NCBI GenBank assembly: GCA_910587655.1
Contig: CAJUND010000040.1
Span: 1 to 25,207 of the forward strand
Reading direction: 5' to 3'
Length of the DNA stretch: 25,207 nt
Source: an uncultured Agathobacter sp.
Lineage (GTDB): Bacteria > Bacillota > Clostridia > Lachnospirales > Lachnospiraceae
Position numbers and translations under genes: made by a program. The notes beneath the pieces are model-generated. The model made no database searches, was not told the DNA's origin, and saw nothing but the letters and a program-made list of their open reading frames with translations. Shown here in pieces: positions 15,386 through 23,241 of the stretch (position 1 is its first letter; each line of letters opens with the position of its first letter).

Positions 15386-15820
15386 TTGATTGAAAAAATA
15401 ATAAGAAAGTATTATGACGATATTTTACTGTACTGTTACCACCATGTGGGAAGTTATGCAGCGGCGGAAGATTTATGTCAGGATACTTTTGTAAGTTTTA
15501 TTGAGCATTACAAAAAATTCCACCATACAGGAAAAACGAAAAATTACCTTTATACGATTGCGAAAAACAAATGCAGGGATTATTACAAAAAACATGCCCC
15601 GGTATATATGGACGAACTGCCCGAACAGGGAACGGACAGCATCGAGGAAGATGCGGTTTTAAAGCAGCTTGTGTCCAGCCTGCCGGAGGAATTGAGGGAG
15701 GTAATTATACTCAGATATTTTCAGGATTTGAAATATTCGGATATTGCTTCGATTTTAAAAATCAGTCCTTCACTCGCAAAATACAGGGTAAAAAAAGGGC
15801 TGGAACTGCTGCGGCAGTAG
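15386..15820 (+). CDS. ECF (sigma-70 family) RNA polymerase sigma factor
   Basis: A 144-aa sigma factor. Region 2 occupies about residues 4-66 (YCYHHVGSYAAAEDLCQDTFV, the conserved D-L-C-Q-D-T-F of sigma-2, and YTIAKNKCRDYYKK). Region 4 occupies about 92-142 (LPEELREVIILRYFQDLKYSDIA with an HTH ending AKYRVKKGLELLR). It is at the short end for ECF factors but complete. The start is TTG 15386 behind a strong GGAGGGAGGTG. A possible promoter upstream has TTGACT (15304-15309) and TATACC with a long 19-base spacer; an ECF-type autoregulated promoter could not be identified. It heads an operon with a membrane anti-sigma-like protein and an ABC exporter. Confidence 0.9.
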   Translation: MIEKIIRKYYDDILLYCYHHVGSYAAAEDLCQDTFVSFIEHYKKFHHTGKTKNYLYTIAKNKCRDYYKKHAPVYMDELPEQGTDSIEEDAVLKQLVSSLPEELREVIILRYFQDLKYSDIASILKISPSLAKYRVKKGLELLRQ

Positions 15821-15842
15821 CCGGATGGAAAGGAGGCTGTCT

Positions 15843-16586
15843 ATGACACAAAAAGAAATGCAAAAAAGGCTGAGGCGGTATGCAAAAAAAACTGCCGGCT
15901 GTCTGCCTGCGGGACGAAGGGAGCGGATGGAGGCGCTTCTGATCCGGGAAGAACCGGTCCGGACCAGAGGAACCCTTTGGGATTTTATATGCGAGCAGGT
16001 GGGGTATCTGCTGCGGCAGTGTCTGTTCTGGCAGATCATCTGGTTTGTCCTGTTCTGCTGTCTGATGAAGACTGCAGCGGATATTCTTGTCATGATTTCC
16101 GTTCTGCCGCCGCTTCTTGTGCTGCTTACCGTGGAGGAAATCACAAAGGTATACCAGAGAAGCATGATGGAAATTGAATATGCAACCAGGTATTCCCTGC
16201 AGCATGTGGTAGTCGTCCGGATGCTGGTTTTATGTATTGTCCACTTTTTTATCCTTTTTCTGGGAATTGCAGGACTGCATGCCGGTCTGGACTCCGGCAT
16301 GGGCTGTCTGCTCATTTACGGATTTACGCCAATGGTTCTGTTTGCTTCCACTTTAACCGGACTTATGCGGTACCTGCAGGGACAAAGGCTTCGCGTTGCG
16401 GGCATGGCGGTTTATATCATGCTTGTGCTGGCAGTCATTGCAGGAAAAAGCAGTAAGTATGGCATGTATGAGTCGGATTATTTTGGTATCTGGTGCGTTG
16501 TCTGTGCTGCCGGTATGTTATTCGGTATCTGTCAGTTTGTGCGGCTGAACCGGCAGCTGGCAAGATTTGAACAGCTTCCGGGGTAA
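15843..16586 (+). CDS. Membrane protein, probable anti-sigma factor
   Basis: A 247-aa protein. The first 60 residues are a charged cytoplasmic part (RLRRYAKKTAGCLPAGRRER), followed by five or six membrane segments (LFWQIIWFVLFCCLMK, VMISVLPPLLVLLTV, VVVVRMLVLCIVHFFILFLG, CLLIYGFTPMVLFASTL, VAGMAVYIMLVLAVIAG, IWCVVCAAGMLFGICQFV). The order sigma factor then short-headed membrane protein, 22 bases apart, is the usual arrangement of an ECF sigma factor and its anti-sigma. The start at 15843 is set by AAAGGAGG; ATG 15825 is in frame but has no ribosome site. The anti-sigma role is inferred from position and architecture; no zinc-binding HxxxCxxC motif of ZAS proteins is present. Confidence 0.65.
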   Translation: MTQKEMQKRLRRYAKKTAGCLPAGRRERMEALLIREEPVRTRGTLWDFICEQVGYLLRQCLFWQIIWFVLFCCLMKTAADILVMISVLPPLLVLLTVEEITKVYQRSMMEIEYATRYSLQHVVVVRMLVLCIVHFFILFLGIAGLHAGLDSGMGCLLIYGFTPMVLFASTLTGLMRYLQGQRLRVAGMAVYIMLVLAVIAGKSSKYGMYESDYFGIWCVVCAAGMLFGICQFVRLNRQLARFEQLPG

Positions 16587-16635
16587 GGTAGTGTCTTATG
16601 GTATTAAGCGAACATGGAAAGGAAGGGACAAAACA

Positions 16636-17394
16636 ATGGAACTGGTTCTGGACAGGGTAACGAAACATTATAAAAACAAAATTGCAGTTGACCGGCTGAG
16701 CGCTGTATTAAAACCGGGCGTTTATGGTCTGCTTGGTGCAAACGGCGCCGGGAAAACAACACTGATGCGCATGATATGTGGCATTCTGGAAATCAGCAGC
16801 GGGGAAATCCGTCTGGATGGTGAGGAAATTGGTGAAATGGGAGAAAATTACCGCGAGCTGCTGGGCTATCTTCCGCAGGATTTTGGTTATTATCCGAATT
16901 TTACGGCAATGGAATTTATGCTGTATATTTCTTCTTTAAAGGGACTGGATAAAAGGTATGCCAGAAAACAGAGTATGCTTCTGCTGAAAAAGGTGGGGAT
17001 GGAACAGGAAATACGGCACAAAATAAAAACGTTTTCCGGCGGTATGCGGCAGCGGCTTGGTATCGCGCAGGCACTGCTAAACGACCCGAAGATTTTAATT
17101 CTGGATGAACCGACAGCGGGGCTGGACCCAAAGGAGCGTGTGCGTTTCCGAAACATGATTGCAGAGCTTGGGAAGGAGCGGATTGTCATTCTTTCCACCC
17201 ATATTGTTTCAGATATAGAGGAAATTGCAGACTGGATTTTTCTGATGAAGCAGGGGCAGTTTCTGGCGCAGGGAACACTGGAAGAGCTAAAGGAGCATTA
17301 TCTGGAAGTAACGGGAAATGACGGGACGTTTAACCTGGAAAAACTTTATCTATTTTATTTTGCAGAGGGGGAAGAAGAGGATGTTATGGTTTGA
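16636..17394 (+). CDS. ABC-2 type exporter ATPase
   Basis: A 252-aa ATPase with Walker A GANGAGKTT, Q-loop LPQDFGYYPNFTAMEFM, signature FSGGMRQRLG, Walker B ILILDEPTAGLDP and switch His LSTHI. The LPQDFGYYPNFT segment and overall shape are of the DrrA/BcrA-like branch that exports peptides, drugs or lipids. Start 16636 follows AAAGGAAGGG; the upstream extension to 16567 overlaps the anti-sigma gene. It overlaps the permease by 14 bases. Being in the sigma-factor operon, it is probably under control of that sigma factor (inference). Confidence 0.9.
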   Translation: MELVLDRVTKHYKNKIAVDRLSAVLKPGVYGLLGANGAGKTTLMRMICGILEISSGEIRLDGEEIGEMGENYRELLGYLPQDFGYYPNFTAMEFMLYISSLKGLDKRYARKQSMLLLKKVGMEQEIRHKIKTFSGGMRQRLGIAQALLNDPKILILDEPTAGLDPKERVRFRNMIAELGKERIVILSTHIVSDIEEIADWIFLMKQGQFLAQGTLEELKEHYLEVTGNDGTFNLEKLYLFYFAEGEEEDVMV

Positions 17395-18583
17395 GTTAAA
17401 AAAGATTTTTGAGCGGAAGCTGAATCTTGCGGCAATGATTGCAGGCTATGCAGTGATGGCGGTATGCGTGTATGCATACATTTCGCAGGCAACCTTTTAT
17501 GATGCAGAAACGGACAGTTATGTGGAAGGAACAGGAGCCATCCGGCTGCAAAAGGAACGCTTAAATGCCCTGACGGATACTGTTTCGGAGGAGTACATTA
17601 CGGATATGCTGGAAAAGATTCAAAGAAGCGGACGGGATCTGGAAAGTGAGGAGGGATACAAAGAGGTTGTCAGGCACTACGGAGATATCTTTTACTTTGT
17701 GGCAAGAAATTATACCGATATGAAAGAGTCGTATCTTGACAATAATGTATTAATGGAAACGGACATTTCATCCGGCGCGCATTTTTATGAGCAGCGCTTA
17801 AAAAAGGTGGAAAATTTTCTGAATGATCCTTCTGCAAATTTTAAGGAAACAGAAAAACAATACTGGATGAAAAAAGCAGGAAAGGTAACGACTCCGTTTC
17901 GCTGGGGCGATATCACGGTTATGGATATTATCAGGGAGCTTATCGGCGTTGGATTTTATCTGGTATTCGTTATTATCATCTGCGTAAGTTCTGTATTTTC
18001 ATCAGAAAATGAATCCGGCGCAGCTTCGCTGCTTCTGACCACAAAATACGGGAAAAACCGTCTGGCAGCGGCAAAAACCACGGCGTCAGTTTTGTTTGGT
18101 ACCGTGTATCTGTCTGTCGGTATTTGGCTTTCTGTGGGAGCTGTTGCCGTACTGTTTGGATTTTCCGGTGCAGACCTTCCGGTCCAGCTTTGGAATTCCA
18201 TCATTCCTTACCGGATGACAGCTGCAGGGGCATGTATCTGTTCATTTGCAGTAATCCTGTTATTAAGTCTTTCCATAACGCTGCTTTTACTCCTGTGTTC
18301 GGCACATATTCATTCCTCGCTGACAACACTTGCAATAGGAATGGCGTTTATGGTTGCCCCGGTATTTCTTCCGAATGGCAGAATCAACGGATTATGGTGT
18401 CATATCAGCGCGCTGTTTCCAGTGCGGGCAATGAATTTTAAGGATGTTATAAAAACGATTTTGAGTTATCCTGTTGGAAATTATGTGATTTCTTATCCAG
18501 TGATGATTGTAGTGGTTTATCTTCTGGCTGCTGTGGTTTCCCTGCTGTTTATAAACAGGGGGTTTGTGAGGAGTACGAACTGA
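17381..18583 (+). CDS. ABC-2 type exporter permease
   Basis: A 400-aa protein. One N-terminal helix (LAAMIAGYAVMAVCVYAYI) is followed by a roughly 160-residue charged extracellular segment, then five further helices (IGVGFYLVFVIIICVSSVF, SVLFGTVYLSVGIWLSVGAVAVLF, ACICSFAVILLLSLSITLLLLLC, TLAIGMAFMVAPVFL, YPVMIVVVYLLAAVVSLLF). Six helices with a large loop after the first is the pattern of ABC-2 permeases in Clostridial peptide or lipid exporters. It starts inside the ATPase gene. The FSSENESGAASLLLTTKYGK segment is typical of the coupling region. It is the last gene of the operon; no clear terminator follows before the Fic remnant. Confidence 0.85.
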   Translation: MLWFELKKIFERKLNLAAMIAGYAVMAVCVYAYISQATFYDAETDSYVEGTGAIRLQKERLNALTDTVSEEYITDMLEKIQRSGRDLESEEGYKEVVRHYGDIFYFVARNYTDMKESYLDNNVLMETDISSGAHFYEQRLKKVENFLNDPSANFKETEKQYWMKKAGKVTTPFRWGDITVMDIIRELIGVGFYLVFVIIICVSSVFSSENESGAASLLLTTKYGKNRLAAAKTTASVLFGTVYLSVGIWLSVGAVAVLFGFSGADLPVQLWNSIIPYRMTAAGACICSFAVILLLSLSITLLLLLCSAHIHSSLTTLAIGMAFMVAPVFLPNGRINGLWCHISALFPVRAMNFKDVIKTILSYPVGNYVISYPVMIVVVYLLAAVVSLLFINRGFVRSTN

Positions 18584-18609
18584 AATTCTCATCTTTACAG
18601 TGTTTTTTC

Positions 18610-18638
18610 TTTACGGGACAGGAAGAATCGGTTAGAAT
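18610..18638 (+). promoter_or_regulatory. Possible promoter before the Fic remnant
   Basis: TTTACG (18610-18615), a 17-base spacer and TAGAAT (18633-18638). It could drive the fused Fic remnant and hydrolase transcript. Matches to consensus are moderate (4/6 and 5/6). Confidence 0.35.
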
Positions 18639-18652
18639 AGGAAGCAGATAAG

Positions 18653-19045
18653 GTTTCTCAGGGTATTTATAAACACGCCGGAAAGATTAGGGATTACAAC
18701 ATTACGAAAAAAGAATGGGTGCTTGACGGAGCAACTGTTATATATGGCAGTGCTTCGGAACTGAAAGCAACGCTTGAATATGATTTTTCACAAGAGAAAG
18801 ACTTTAGCTATCAGGGACTTTCAATGGATGAGATTATCCACCACCTTGCTGTCTTTATTTCAAGGATTTGGCAGATTCAAATGCGTGGTATTTCAGAAAT
18901 GCACTTGTTCGTGCGAATTATACAAACCTGCAAAAAGGGATATACGAAACAACAGAATATCTGGAAGTGTTCCTGGGAAATCTGCTTTTGAATGAGAAAA
19001 ACGAACTTCATAATCGAAATCTGCACATAAGTGGACTTTTGAATG
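18653..19045 (+). pseudogene. Fic-domain protein remnant, catalytic loop deleted
   Basis: Translated fragments match the Fic/DOC family of Firmicutes. The first frame reads QGIYKHAGKIRDYNI, then EWVLDGATVIYGSA, LEYDFSQEKDFSYQGLS and VFISRIWQI. At that point the family continues with HPFxEGNxR, the AMP-transfer motif. Here the frame shifts by an out-of-frame deletion to LADSNAWYFRNALVRANY, and continues GIYETTEYLEVFLGNLLLN and NELHNRNLHI, the normal Fic C-terminus. Both the N-terminal part before QGIYKHAG and the roughly 30-residue catalytic loop are missing, so the product cannot be an active AMP transferase. The C-terminal frame runs without a stop into the alpha/beta hydrolase. The remaining sequence is well conserved, so the decay is probably recent. 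Confidence 0.8.
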
Positions 19046-19068
19046 ACGAAAAGGATATATGCCAAAAG

Positions 19069-19698
19069 ATGAACAAAAATATTCTGATACATGGACTGGG
19101 ACAAAATGAAACAAGCTGGGATAATGTTGAAACAGAATTAAATAAACATAATATACACGTGGAAAAGCCGGATTTGTATGCGATGTTAAGTGGTAAAAAG
19201 GCAGATTATGATACATTGCTCCAGGGGTTCACGGATTACTGCAACAGTTTTGACGGGAAATTAAATTTATGCGGTCTTTCACTTGGAGGCATACTGGCGC
19301 TGGATTATGCAAAAAAATTTCCGGATAAAATAAATTCTATGATATTAATCGGAACACCTTACCGGATTCCCCGGTTTCTTTTTTTTATTCAGAAATTAAT
19401 TTTTCATCTTATTCCCGAATCTCTTTTTGAAAAAACAGGCTGTAACAAAAAAGATGTTATTTCCCTGACGGATTCCATGGCAGCTTTGGATATTGCAAAA
19501 GATACGGATAAGATCACATGCAGAACATTAATCTTATGCGGCGTGAAGGATAAACAGAATATCGACGGTGCCAGACTGTTCTGCCGGAATATAAAAGGAA
19601 GTTCCTTTCAGACAGTTGCTAATTCGGCACACGAAGTAAATGTGGATAATCCTGGAGAGCTTTCCCGGATGATCCTTGATTTCTGGAAAAACGACTGA
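19069..19698 (+). CDS. Alpha/beta hydrolase
   Basis: A 209-aa serine hydrolase of the alpha/beta fold. The oxyanion region HGLGQNETSW comes at the start, the nucleophile is S71 in GLSLGG, the acid is probably D161 in CGVKDKQN, and the base is H188 in NSAHEVN. The triad is complete. A lid-like hydrophobic segment lies at about 100-120 (PRFLFFIQKLIFHLIP). It has no signal peptide. ATG 19069 is the natural start by homology of the first strand (NILIHGLG), but its ribosome site is weak (AAGGA 13 bases away). The same frame is open back through the Fic remnant, so an N-terminally extended product from TTG 18868 is possible. The substrate (ester, lactone, peptide) is unknown. Confidence 0.8.
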   Translation: MNKNILIHGLGQNETSWDNVETELNKHNIHVEKPDLYAMLSGKKADYDTLLQGFTDYCNSFDGKLNLCGLSLGGILALDYAKKFPDKINSMILIGTPYRIPRFLFFIQKLIFHLIPESLFEKTGCNKKDVISLTDSMAALDIAKDTDKITCRTLILCGVKDKQNIDGARLFCRNIKGSSFQTVANSAHEVNVDNPGELSRMILDFWKND

Positions 19699-19711
19699 AT
19701 AAATAAATTTG

Positions 19712-19740
19712 TGGAAATTTCTGGTAATCCGTGTTATAAT
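19712..19740 (+). promoter_or_regulatory. Promoter of the phosphodiester glycosidase gene
   Basis: -35-like TGGAAA (19712-19717), a 17-base spacer and -10 TATAAT (19735-19740) with an extended TGT. The 170-nt leader that follows contains a 9-bp inverted repeat, ATTTTCAGG (19758-19766) / CCTGAAAAT (19778-19786). Confidence 0.6.
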
Positions 19741-19910
19741 TGTGCCATAAATTTGGAATTTTCAGGCAGCAGATTATCCTGAAAATCATGAATAACATTC
19801 AGCAGATTTTGAAAACCTATATAAAGAAACAGACCAGACTGCATAATTTTAAAAGGCTGCAGACTGTGGGATAACGATTAGCTAATATAGGAAAAGTACA
19901 GCGGACGAAT

Positions 19911-21203
19911 ATGATTAATGAGAAAAACAGTATCGGAAAAAACATCACACAGGATGAAAGTATCCAGTGGCTGGATACAGAACCGGTAAAGCCGGAAAGC
20001 AAAAAGCGCAGACGCCGTGCCGGAAAGAAATCGCTGGAAAAGCGGTGTATACGTTTTGGCATCGTGCTGTGTGTTTTTGTATGTATGTATCTGACAATTG
20101 TATATTCCAGTATTCCGTTTATTAAGAAGTGGCGTACCATTTATATTGAAACGGCAATGACGACGAACAGCCACCAGTGGCTTGCAACCCTTTTCTTCCC
20201 CCAGAGCGTAATTGATGAGGTGATGGCGAATTACCAGAGAAACCTTGATTCCCAGAAAAATTTAGCCAGTACCTGGGAGGGTGAAACGGAGACCGAAACC
20301 GAGGAAGACAAATCGGAGAATTTTTTTGAGGAATACTGGGAGCTGGACAGTGATTCTTTTCATGCGTATTTGCAGCAGCATCCGGAAATCGAACAGAAGG
20401 GCTATGATTCCATTCTGATAGAAGACATGGATAAAAACCTCGGCATAAAAACAGTGCGCGGCGATTCCCTTCTGGTTCTGGATACAGCGAACCATCTGAT
20501 GATTGTCGGTGTCAGTGGGGATGCATACCAGGGGAAGCTTGCCATTATTAAAGAACCGGAGCAGGTGGAGCTGGCAAAATCAGACAGTTTCGGCAGGCGC
20601 GGACAGGAGGCAGAATCCTATGGACAGAAGAAGGATGTACTGCTTGTCATCAATGCCAGCGGATTTAAGGATGTGGGCGGACACGGTTCCGGCGGTGAGG
20701 TCAAGGGCTCAGTCATTATTGACGGAACAGAGTATTCCAGGCATACCAGTGATTCCACGTGGAAATTCTGCGGAATGACAAAGGACAACAAAATGTTTGT
20801 AAGCAATTATCCGTTTGATTCTGTAAATGATTACCGCTGGGGAGTGGAATTTCTGCCGGCGCTCATTGTGGACGGAAAAAGCGTGGTTGACGGAACTTTT
20901 GGAATGGGAATCCAGCCGAGAACCGCAGTCGGACAATCCAAAAACGGTGATATGCTTTTACTGATTATAGACGGCAGGCAGGTGGGGTACAGTCTGGGAT
21001 GCACTGTGGAAGAATGCAAAAACATCCTGATGGACTATAAAGCATACCAGGCAATGAATATGGACGGGGGAAGCTCTTCTGTCATGTGGTATAACGGAAA
21101 CTATATTACCAAATCCTCCAGTGTCTCCGGAAGGGGAAGGTTTATGCCGGATGCATTAGTGGTAAAAAAGGCACAGCCGGAACAAAATACGAAAACAGAA
21201 TAA
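19911..21203 (+). CDS. Membrane-anchored phosphodiester glycosidase (NAGPA family)
   Basis: A 430-aa protein. A basic N-terminal stretch (KKRRRRAGKK, 31-40) is followed by one transmembrane helix at about 47-70 (FGIVLCVFVCMYLTIVYSSI), giving a type II anchor with the rest outside. The C-terminal 230 residues are the NAGPA/DUF2233 domain, with VINASGFKDVGGHGSG, a PRTAVGQ turn, LLLIIDGRQVG and the hallmark AMNMDGGSSSVMW. Family members cleave sugar-1-phosphate diesters, as in wall teichoic acid or exopolysaccharide modification. A Glu/Thr-rich linker (EGETETETEEDKSE) separates the anchor from the domain. The ribosome site is poor; no better in-frame start exists before the helix. Confidence 0.88.
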   Translation: MINEKNSIGKNITQDESIQWLDTEPVKPESKKRRRRAGKKSLEKRCIRFGIVLCVFVCMYLTIVYSSIPFIKKWRTIYIETAMTTNSHQWLATLFFPQSVIDEVMANYQRNLDSQKNLASTWEGETETETEEDKSENFFEEYWELDSDSFHAYLQQHPEIEQKGYDSILIEDMDKNLGIKTVRGDSLLVLDTANHLMIVGVSGDAYQGKLAIIKEPEQVELAKSDSFGRRGQEAESYGQKKDVLLVINASGFKDVGGHGSGGEVKGSVIIDGTEYSRHTSDSTWKFCGMTKDNKMFVSNYPFDSVNDYRWGVEFLPALIVDGKSVVDGTFGMGIQPRTAVGQSKNGDMLLLIIDGRQVGYSLGCTVEECKNILMDYKAYQAMNMDGGSSSVMWYNGNYITKSSSVSGRGRFMPDALVVKKAQPEQNTKTE

Positions 21204-21218
21204 GAAGTGTAAAAGTTT

Positions 21219-21254
21219 AAGAACTCTGCAGTATACCATGCAGGGTTCTTTTTT
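21219..21254 (+). terminator. Terminator after the phosphodiester glycosidase gene
   Basis: A 12-bp stem, AAGAACTCTGCA (21219-21230) / TGCAGGGTTCTT (21239-21250), with one G-U pair, followed by a T run. Confidence 0.85.
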
Positions 21255-21549
21255 CGTGCAAAAACTTAACAAAATACTATATTTTGTTAAGTTTGTCAAG
21301 CAGTTTTTTATGGTTTTTCCAATTTTTTTGCTGCTGTGTTCTGAAAAAAAGTAAAAAACAGCTGTATTTTCTGATATAAGCAGTTGTTTTTGGGGTTTAT
21401 CGTGCAGCTGTGTTAACAAAATATAGTATTTTGAGTACAGCAAAACAATTTACGCGGACAACGGAAAGAAAACGGCTGTCCGGTGAAAAGTTTTGCGGCA
21501 GAAATCCCGCCGCGGGGGATTTCAGTATAAAAGAAAGGGGGTGAAACAT
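21255..21549 (+). promoter_or_regulatory. Control region of the HNH-DUF2589 operon with a duplicated palindrome
   Basis: This 295-base gene-free region holds two copies of the same palindrome. Copy 1 (21266-21290) is a perfect TTAACAAAATA-CTA-TATTTTGTTAA, extendable by four bases each side. Copy 2 (21413-21437) is TTAACAAAATA-TAG-TATTTTGAGTA, with the left arm identical and the right arm decayed. Their centres are 147 bp apart. Between them an extended -10 TGATATAAG (21372-21380) is a candidate promoter with only a weak -35, so copy 2 would lie in the early transcribed region. The strong ribosome site GAAAGGGGGTG leads to ATG 21550. A dedicated repressor binding both copies is likely, but none is encoded in the window next to it. 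Confidence 0.5.
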
Positions 21550-21978
21550 ATGGATGACCCAAGATATGCATACGCGACAGAGGATGAGATTCTTGAATAT
21601 TTTAGAACTCATGAAATGGATCCAAATGCGATGGATTTGAGTGACGGCGGTGATGACGGCTCCGGAACATATAAAGTGTCGGCACGCCAAATGCTGTTTC
21701 CGTCTTCCTTTTCACAGGATGCGAAGAATATGACCGAGAATGCCGTATGTGCAGAATGTGGGGTAAATACGGATCTGACACTGGATCACATTATACCGGT
21801 TGCCCGGTGGTTTAATACAACCGGGTATCAATGCAGTAAGGCTCAAAGGGAACAATGGTACAACGATACCAGTAACCTTCGGGTTCTGTGCAGAAAGTGC
21901 AATTCGAAAAAGGGAAGCGGCGGCTACAGGTTTGATTCTGCGAAGGTTGCGGAATGTATTCGGCGAAAGCTGTTATAA
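21550..21978 (+). CDS. HNH endonuclease
   Basis: A 142-aa protein with a C-terminal HNH domain (about residues 64-125): zinc Cys pair C67/C70 (VCAECG), LTLDHIIPV with D79-H80, N109 in SNLRVL, second Cys pair C114/C117 (LCRKCN) and the terminal N118 with SKKGS. All metal and zinc positions are present, so it should cut DNA. The N-terminal 60 residues are acidic and Gly/Asp-rich and match no domain I know. It contains no secretion signal. ATG 21550 is placed by GGGGGTG. It is the first gene of a seven-gene operon. A toxin-like or defence effector role is possible from context; a simple housekeeping or phage-derived nuclease cannot be excluded. Confidence 0.8.
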   Translation: MDDPRYAYATEDEILEYFRTHEMDPNAMDLSDGGDDGSGTYKVSARQMLFPSSFSQDAKNMTENAVCAECGVNTDLTLDHIIPVARWFNTTGYQCSKAQREQWYNDTSNLRVLCRKCNSKKGSGGYRFDSAKVAECIRRKLL

Positions 21979-22061
21979 CATGCAGAAGCAAAGCAGGATT
22001 AGAATGATTCGCTTTAGGAGTGAATCCGAAACTGGCGCATAATGGCGAGGGATGGAAAAAG

Positions 22062-22505
22062 ATGGCAAAAAAATTAGGATTTAAAAATCTGGTGGAATCC
22101 ATACAGGAGGCATTTATCCAGGTAAATGACATGTCAGAAGCGCAGCACCTGAAAAAAATGTCCGAGTATTTTGAAGATGACGGCACGCCAAAAACCTTTG
22201 AAATGCAGTATCCGTATTTTGATGAAAAAGGCGTTCCGGCATACAAAATGGTTTCCATTCCCCAGATATGTCTGATACCGATTTCCTCTTTGAAACTGGA
22301 TGAAGTAAAAGTGGATTTTAAGGTTCAGATTTACGGGGAGGTTCCGCTCAAACATGAAGAAGGTACATCTTTGTGTTATGTCCCGCACGGGGGGATCCAG
22401 AACAGGGAGGACAGCTATGCAAATATCAAACTGAAATTTGTGTCGCAGGAGCCTCCGGAAGGACTGGTAAGGCTGAAAGACCAGTTTATTAAGGTGACAC
22501 TGTAA
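22062..22505 (+). CDS. Divergent DUF2589-like protein, first paralogue
   Basis: A 147-aa protein with a short helical N-terminus (LVESIQEAFIQVNDM) and a beta-rich remainder. Its core VSIPQICLIPISSLKLDEVK (65-83 region) lines up with the VPLLAIVKVPTLAIDNVDVT core of the gene downstream: an initial P, a hydrophobic strand, then L-x-hydrophobic-D-x-V-x-V-x-F. This makes the two diverged copies of the DUF2589 type. The function is unknown. It has no signal peptide. Start 22062 is chosen over GTG 22020 because the GTG has its purine stretch directly against it and no spacing. It lies 83 bases behind the nuclease gene. Confidence 0.65.
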   Translation: MAKKLGFKNLVESIQEAFIQVNDMSEAQHLKKMSEYFEDDGTPKTFEMQYPYFDEKGVPAYKMVSIPQICLIPISSLKLDEVKVDFKVQIYGEVPLKHEEGTSLCYVPHGGIQNREDSYANIKLKFVSQEPPEGLVRLKDQFIKVTL

Positions 22506-22563
22506 ACATTGCAGTTATGAAACAAACTGTATTTATAGTTTTGAGAAAGGAGAGGTGACAGTT

Positions 22564-23193
22564 ATGGGAGATTTAGTAAACATGAGCGACCAGTTTGGCG
22601 GTCTGGACATGGCGAACCTGATTGGAGGTCCGTTAAAGGCGGCATGCGATGCGCAGTCAATGATGGCATCAGCAACTGCAAAGTTTATTGAGGATGTTGG
22701 AACCGTGGTGGCAGACAAGGAGAAAGGTACCCGGAAGCTCCGTACTACGGCATTTTCATTTGCAAGATCAACGACAGATGAGAAGACAGGGGAAATCAGA
22801 ACCGAAAATGTATCCATGGATGTACCGCTGCTTGCAATTGTGAAGGTACCGACACTGGCAATTGACAATGTGGATGTAACCTTTGACATGGAAGTAAAGT
22901 CTTCTACAAGCTCTGAGAAAAAAGAGGATAAAGAAGCATCTGCGGAGGTGAACGGCGGATATAAATTCGGCGGTTTTCATGTGGATGCGACAATCAAAGG
23001 CTCTGTTTCCTGCCACGAATCAAATACCAGGAGCAGTGATAATTCTGCAAAATACCATGTGCAGGTACATGCAAAGGATTACGGTATGCCGGAGGGACTT
23101 TCACGCATGCTGGATATACTGGCAACTGCATGTACGCCGACTGCCATTGAAGACGCTGGAAATAACGGAAAATCAGGTGAAGGAAAGGGCTAA
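22564..23193 (+). CDS. DUF2589 domain protein, second paralogue
   Basis: A 209-aa protein. The N-terminal helical part (about 8-50) reads DQFGGLDMANLIGGPLKAAC and continues with small, amphipathic residues. The DUF2589 core (about 85-175) has VPLLAIVKVPTLAIDNVDVT, then FDMEVKSSTSSEKKEDK and a long strand pair ending YHVQVHAKDYGMPEGLSRML. A low-complexity Gly/Lys tail (NNGKSGEGKG) closes it. DUF2589 is a family of unknown function; the strand pattern suggests a beta-sandwich. The ribosome site is AAAGGAG 11 bases before ATG 22564. An intervening GTG at 22555 is in frame but too close to it. Confidence 0.75.
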   Translation: MGDLVNMSDQFGGLDMANLIGGPLKAACDAQSMMASATAKFIEDVGTVVADKEKGTRKLRTTAFSFARSTTDEKTGEIRTENVSMDVPLLAIVKVPTLAIDNVDVTFDMEVKSSTSSEKKEDKEASAEVNGGYKFGGFHVDATIKGSVSCHESNTRSSDNSAKYHVQVHAKDYGMPEGLSRMLDILATACTPTAIEDAGNNGKSGEGKG

Positions 23194-23241
23194 GAACAAG
23201 GACAAAACTGTTGATGGCTGCAAAATTCAGGGGGACAAATC

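Noticed and set aside
15232..21482. The 12-mer AACGGCTGTCCG in the EAL terminator and again near 21470
   Set aside because: The second copy has no matching hairpin arm of the same length and no T run; likely coincidence.
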